A DNA stretch of 37,710 nt from Ichthyophonus hoferi (lineage: Eukaryota; Opisthokonta; Ichthyosporea; Ichthyophonida; Ichthyophonidae). The stretch lies in the NCBI GenBank assembly GCA_002751075.1, contig NAOQ01000002.1, positions 483,302-521,011 of the forward strand, in the 5' to 3' direction. Below the pieces are notes generated by a model. It was given only the letters and a program-made list of their open reading frames with translations, did no database searches and was not told where the DNA came from. Numbering within the stretch: the stretch's first letter is position 1; each line of letters begins with the position of its first letter. Positions 34,601-37,710 of this stretch are shown here, piece after piece. Position numbers and translations under genes: made by a program.

Positions 34601-36922
34601 GGGCAATAGGGTAATGAAATAATAAGATAATAGAAAAAAAGGCTAATGATATATTGAGATTAGACAACAATAAAATAATCAGGTAATCAGACAATCAAAT
34701 AATGTACTTGAACGCAAGAGGTAGACTAATCACGCCCACTCCTAGCACTGTGTTGATGCAGTTAAAGAGACTTTGCATGAATGAACTGTGACCTCGACCC
34801 TACTCCATCCAACCCCATCCCCTTATAATGTCAATCCTGAGGCCTCTCAAGTGTTGTGCCTAATGACATTTGACTTGACTTATTTCTTTCATTGTTTATT
34901 ATTATATTATTAAACTAATGTGACTTTCTAATTGCTAATACGCCAAATGGTGGATTTGGGCACCACTAATTGCAAGCAATTCTTGTAGAAACCTAGATTA
35001 ATTGTCAACTAATTGTCAAAAAATATCATTTAATCGTTGATTAAATTTGCTTCTCCCTCATCCAAAGCTGGAACAAAGCGACCTTATCTTAAATAATTAT
35101 CAAATATGCCACTAAAATGTACAATGTAAGAATTTCAATTCTATTGGTAGCTGCAAAAACCATTGTAATCTATATATACCCAGGACAATTATTTAATTGA
35201 AATACGTATCCTAATGATGAGAACGCGCAAAGGATCAATTAATAATAGCGCTTGCATGGTTCAGTGTGCTTTAACGTGTGGAATGTATGTATTATGCATG
35301 TATGTATGTGCATACATGTACATACACATTCGGTATATTTTTGTATATATTGGTATATATGGAAATGCCTTCAGACTAAGAAATCCAATGGTACAATTCT
35401 GTTTTATTGGGTTGTTTTTGGTGTTATTTTAATAGTTAATAGGTAGTATGTATGTAAATATTTAATAGCTAATGGGAAAAAGTCAAATAATTAATATCCA
35501 ATAGGTGCTGGTGCCAACACAGGCAAAATATTTCTATATCTCTACCATATATGTGTAAGAAATATTTATACATATATTCTTACCTTAAAATGATGTGACG
35601 GTTCAGTACTCTTCAATCCTTGTATAGATGAAGAAGATATGTGGTCACCATGATCAATAGATCTCTGTAATTGGACAAAGGTCGTGTATAAACTTAGCTA
35701 CTTGAGACAATATTTTTGGCATTTGGATGGGGAAACTACACCATAATGAATAGTTACAAATGGGATGATTAGAATCAGCACTCAAAAATTGGAATAGGCC
35801 AGGAAAAATTTAGTACATTAAAAAAGGTCACTGAGTGGATGCTATGAATAGGATAAATGGGGTAAAGTGAGAGAAATGTCATTAAACATAAATGGTATAG
35901 CTGTAATGCATAATATATATATATATATATATATACCCTTGATGGATACGGACTAAAACTTTTATATTCATCCTCTGATTGATCCGAGTATAATGGGGAA
36001 ACTCCTGAAAGGCGATTGGTATACCCGTTTGCACTGGGAAGAGACCCACTGTAGAGAGAAGAGAGGCAAGGTTGAAAATAGAGAGGCGGAGGTGAAGATG
36101 GGTAAAAGAAAATTATAAGGTGTGAGTAGGATCGGGCCAACTAGGTCGAGAAACTAGGACAAAAGAAAACAGCTATCACCTTATCACACTATACTATCTC
36201 CTTACCAATGCAAACCAATACCAATACTAAATAGATCCCTTTCATATTCAGAATGTATTGTTGAACTATTGTGATTCATATTTGTCCGATTATGGGAGTG
36301 AATGTCAAAGATATCAAACATAGCTACATATAAAAGATAGGCCAAGTAACTAGTTATAATTATTTTAATAACTAATGCTGGGTTCTGAAGTAGTGTATAT
36401 ATGAAATGCTATATTTGGAAGACAGTATAAAAAGGTTCTGTCTAAGAGATTGGGGCTCTGGATTCCGTAGTGATACGAATAAAGGCTATAGTTTGTATCT
36501 TAAATTATCTGTTTGCAATAGTCGGCTACCACCCTGGACATAGGTGAGATAGTTACTACACAGGCTGAGATCAGCAAAAGAGTCTGTATGCATACTTTTT
36601 TGTAACACCAATATAATACCTTTGTTTATGAATTCAACTTCAAGAGGTAGACCACACAATAACCCTTGTAATTATTATGGTATAACCTAATATATTATAA
36701 TACAATATATGCATATCTATATTACATTATTCATGTGCCCCATAAAACTTACCTAAGGTAATCTATTCCCTCAACAAATGAGGTTGGCCAGTGATGTGGT
36801 TCTGATTGGTTCTCTGGTGCTCCCTCTCGCCCTGGGATGGTAATACCTGCACAGGAACTGTGGTATATGGTGCCATAATCACTTCGGACGTCATCCGAGG
36901 GGTGGTTGATCAGAGGGGGCAT
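26510..36922 (-). CDS. AVT1/SLC32-type amino-acid transporter (13 exons)
   Basis: Exons in transcript order: 36922-36753 (coding part), 36048-35937, 35664-35584, 34799-34708, 34305-34216, 33561-33419, 32601-32518, 31343-31272, 30651-30516, 29691-29541, 29116-28968, 27813-27684, 26656-26510 (1557 bases, 518 aa plus TAA). All are GT-AG with matching phases. This is an amino acid/auxin permease fold (SLC32 with vacuolar AVT1; metazoan VIAAT is a cousin), a proton-coupled transporter of vacuolar or vesicular membranes. Seen: a hydrophilic Ser-rich N-terminal region (1-125), SFMQSLFNCINTVLGVGVIS (127-146), GGWFLGVG then TNYTGKLL, DIGESAFGLTGR, ADHMYILFPN, YGLVMVGFSGHACLPSIYES, ATLGYLMYGD, FNPVTKFGLTINPIALAMEE, a hydrophobic stretch after RTRRIL, and SILFPCASYLVLYW. 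The GHACLPSIY and GYLMYGD text fits AVT1-type better than bilaterian VIAAT. Substrate not inferable. SLC36/SLC38 are more distant alternatives. Confidence 0.95.
27520..27620. repeat. AAATAAATAAT-type AT-rich repeat
   Basis: Imperfect A- and T-only units in transporter intron 12. Confidence 0.5.
27684..27813 (-). CDS. Transporter exon 12
   Basis: Begins after TTATAAAG, a weak acceptor fixed by phase. Encodes R-TRRILNIIIRWTLVIIATL and the following hydrophobic residues to FFSFSVS. Donor GTAAGG. Confidence 0.9.
28622..28654. repeat. TA microsatellite
   Basis: About sixteen TA units in transporter intron 11. Confidence 0.85.
28968..29116 (-). CDS. Transporter exon 11
   Basis: Encodes ITKNFERVSTLGTIAVSLIA, FNPVTKFGLTINPIALAMEE and FTDSWFEKT. 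The NP-x-TKF-LT-x-P-A motif is conserved in AVT1 proteins. Confidence 0.95.
29541..29691 (-). CDS. Transporter exon 10
   Basis: Encodes G-HACLPSIYESMAHPHQYNC, MVDCTWVIVGSIYVTIATLG and YLMYGDTTMDE. The H-x-x-x-PSIY-x-SM and GYLMYGD motifs are characteristic of the family. Confidence 0.96.
30516..30651 (-). CDS. Transporter exon 9
   Basis: Encodes VVIVYVGATTHTSP, a hydrophilic loop, and FSGSLITYGLVMVGFSG. Ends phase 2 at GTATGC in the conserved SGH motif. Confidence 0.92.
30680..30815. repeat. GAATAGTAGA-type degenerate minisatellite
   Basis: Short units of about 10-12 bases (GGAAACGGTA, GGAAATAGTA, AGAGTAGTAG, GGAATAGTAA) follow one another just upstream, in transcript sense, of transporter exon 9, so its intron end is long and pyrimidine-rich. 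Confidence 0.6.
30945..31215. repeat. TGATATGGTA-type minisatellite with about 60-base higher period
   Basis: Units like TGATATGGTG and TATAGTGCTCTATGGTATGA recur. Two blocks beginning ATATGGCATTAT (near 30950 and 31010) are about 60 bases apart. Lies in transporter intron 8. Confidence 0.6.
31272..31343 (-). CDS. Transporter exon 8
   Basis: Acceptor CCAATTATACAG. Encodes A-STSHLHYLSYTSILGITSS and IFLL, starting the next membrane segment. Phase selects this acceptor over an AG 48 bases further on. Confidence 0.9.
   Translation of the reverse strand, partial: QVHPIYIISPIRVSWALPHPYSY
32518..32601 (-). CDS. Transporter exon 7
   Basis: Acceptor CTTAATTTTAG, donor GTAAAA. Encodes A-ADHMYILFPNVDHWKW then IVIMAAIVLPT, the loop and membrane segment that end at LPT in AVT1 proteins. 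Confidence 0.93.
33419..33561 (-). CDS. Transporter exon 6
   Basis: Encodes YKPRMHSFLDIGESAFGLTG, RYAIGFLFLVEIWTACIMVG and TLYYMYV. It is read as one exon. An apparent 30-base intron inside it (33473-33502) has GT and AG ends but is open, in frame, and encodes the expected GR-x-x-x-x-x-x-L stretch. Donor G followed by GTGTTT is mediocre. Confidence 0.88.
34216..34305 (-). CDS. Transporter exon 5
   Basis: Acceptor TTATCCTCACAG, donor AA followed by GTACGT. Encodes CGGWFLGVGLIISLLFVTNY and TGKLLIYCL, the second membrane segment with the family NYTGKLL end. Confidence 0.93.
   Translation of the reverse strand: MWWLVLGGRPNNKSFICYQLHGKASYLLP
34460..34705. repeat. GATAATGA-type minisatellite
   Basis: Repeated short units (AATGAGATAATGAGATGATA and variants) fill much of transporter intron 4, immediately after exon 4 in the transcript. 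Confidence 0.7.
34708..34799 (-). CDS. Transporter exon 4 (first membrane segment)
   Basis: Encodes GRGHSSFMQSLFNCINTVLG and VGVISLPLAF, a strong family signature. The acceptor is uncertain: TAG at 34802-34800 keeps the frame with exon 3, whereas CAG at 34788-34786 does not. Neither has a pyrimidine tract. The upstream sequence is G-rich instead. Confidence 0.85.
35584..35664 (-). CDS. Transporter exon 3
   Basis: Twenty-seven codons, phase 0 to phase 0, acceptor GTCCAATTACAG and donor GTAAGA. Encodes RSIDHGDHISSSSIQGLKST then EPSHHFK, a hydrophilic tail segment with no family match expected. Being symmetrical in phase, it could be skipped without shifting the frame. Confidence 0.75.
35910..35936. 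repeat. TA microsatellite at the exon 2 donor
   Basis: TA repeat whose right end is the GT donor of transporter intron 2 (read GTATATATAT on the minus strand). Confidence 0.8.
35937..36048 (-). CDS. Transporter exon 2
   Basis: Acceptor TTCTCTCTACAG. Encodes the Ser- and acidic-rich segment GSLPSANGYTNRLSGV and YSDQSEDEYKSFSPYP, presumed cytosolic. The intron begins GTATATAT, that is, directly in a TA repeat. Confidence 0.8.
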
Positions 36923-36947
36923 AGTGACGAAAGTGGATAATAAACCA
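36753..36947 (-). CDS. Transporter exon 1 (5' UTR part plus start)
   Basis: The preferred exon begins at 36947 after a classic branch point (CACTAAC), a pyrimidine tract and CTACAG. Translation then starts at the ATG ending at 36922 (MPPLINHPSDDVRSDYGTIY), with A at -3. Bases 36923-36947 would be 5' UTR. A longer frame from 37015 would add a hydrophobic 31-residue leader, but that leader is the pyrimidine tract read as protein. The donor is AG followed by GTAAGT. Confidence 0.7.
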
Positions 36948-37580
36948 CTGTAGAATAATAATAAGAAGAGAAAGAGGGAGAGGTAAATAGGTTTTGGGGT
37001 TAGTGCTGCAACCATTAACGCGCAGTCTATAAAAAACCAATGATTTGAGGTGGCTTAAGCATTAATACTAAAAGACTATTCAACCTCCTTTATATACACC
37101 TTTATATAAATTTAACTTTAGTTATATTACACTCAACGATGATATACAGCTGCAATACATAAGTTATATACAGTCACATTACATTCAAATAGGATATATC
37201 TAGTAATATATATCAATACTCAAATGCATTCGTTTACACATTTCTCAAATTTTAAATTAAAAAGATTAATAGATAAACAAACACATATGCTAGAGTTAAT
37301 ATAAAATTCAAATATCGCTTTCATTGAGAGTAAACATTGTCATTTACTCGGCTCCGTTATATACATATATATATATGCTGTAACCAATAGTTGCAGCTAT
37401 AATAATCATGAAAAGGCAGGCATAATCAATATACAAGAAATACTCTTCAATGGTATGAAGAGATGTATTAAAAGTAATGAAAATAGAAAATAGCTAAAGT
37501 CATTCTAAGTTGAAGCAATGAATAATAAAACTATATTTAAATATATAGGTCATCATTGAGTATTTCATGTATGATGATAT
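36948..37580. other. Probable 5' UTR intron and upstream flank of transporter
   Basis: On the minus strand 37010-36948 reads as the end of an intron (GCACTAACC, pyrimidine tract, CTACAG). The matching upstream exon and promoter were not identified and may lie beyond the window. No other coding signal seen. Confidence 0.5.
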
Positions 37581-37589
37581 AAATTTTAA

Positions 37590-37636
37590 TAATAATAATA
37601 ATAGTAATAGTAATAGTAATCGTAATAATAATCATG

Positions 37637-37710
<74 letters not shown>
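37590..37710. repeat. AAT microsatellite running off the window
   Basis: AAT triplets, first interrupted by AGT and CGT variants, then pure from about 37638 to the last base. Confidence 0.95.

Noticed and set aside
1-37710. tRNA, rRNA, CRISPR or bacterial-type features
   Set aside because: No B-box-like tRNA core, rRNA segment, spacer-repeat array or compact operon was seen. The structure is wholly that of a spliced eukaryotic locus.

Overview
This is a eukaryotic, almost certainly animal, window: roughly two-thirds A+T by eye, full of short tandem repeats, with small exons of about 37 to 176 bases separated by AT-rich introns mostly of 0.3 to 1.3 kb. No open reading frame of useful length is a gene by itself. 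Genes had to be assembled from short exons by splice sites, reading phase and protein family. All three assemblies close in frame from ATG to stop. An LSM10-like protein (U7 snRNP, an animal-type feature) together with an AVT1-type SLC32-family transporter suggests an animal outside the usual bilaterian models, perhaps a sponge or another early-branching lineage. The species cannot be fixed from this sequence.

Layout. (1) 668-4113, minus strand: a five-exon LSM10-like Sm-fold gene, 141 aa, with an unusual RG-rich tail. (2) 4114-6934: a 2.8 kb AT-rich spacer between two divergent genes, no gene recognised. (3) 6935-21795, plus strand: a 19-exon SPATA20 (DUF255, thioredoxin-like plus alpha/alpha barrel) gene, 642 aa. 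It has one GC-AG intron, a 518-base assembly gap inside an ACAT microsatellite in intron 16, and a C-terminus that stops well before that of vertebrate relatives. (4) 21796-26509: a convergent intergenic region holding a decayed tandem array with a period near 172 bases, an inverted pair of unclassified coding relics, and two head-to-head fossil copia 3' ends. (5) 26510-36922, minus strand: a 13-exon AVT1/SLC32-type amino-acid transporter, 518 aa, probably preceded by an intron in its 5' UTR. (6) 36948-37710: probable 5' UTR intron and upstream sequence ending in an AAT microsatellite that runs off the window.

The three genes are not an operon and have no obvious shared pathway: histone pre-mRNA 3' processing, a thioredoxin-domain protein of uncertain role, and amino-acid transport across vacuolar or vesicular membranes. 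No new multi-gene system is apparent. The most interesting points are the RG-tailed LSM10, the shortened SPATA20, a fossil LTR that contains the nearest polyadenylation hexamers for the transporter gene, and the 172-base tandem array.
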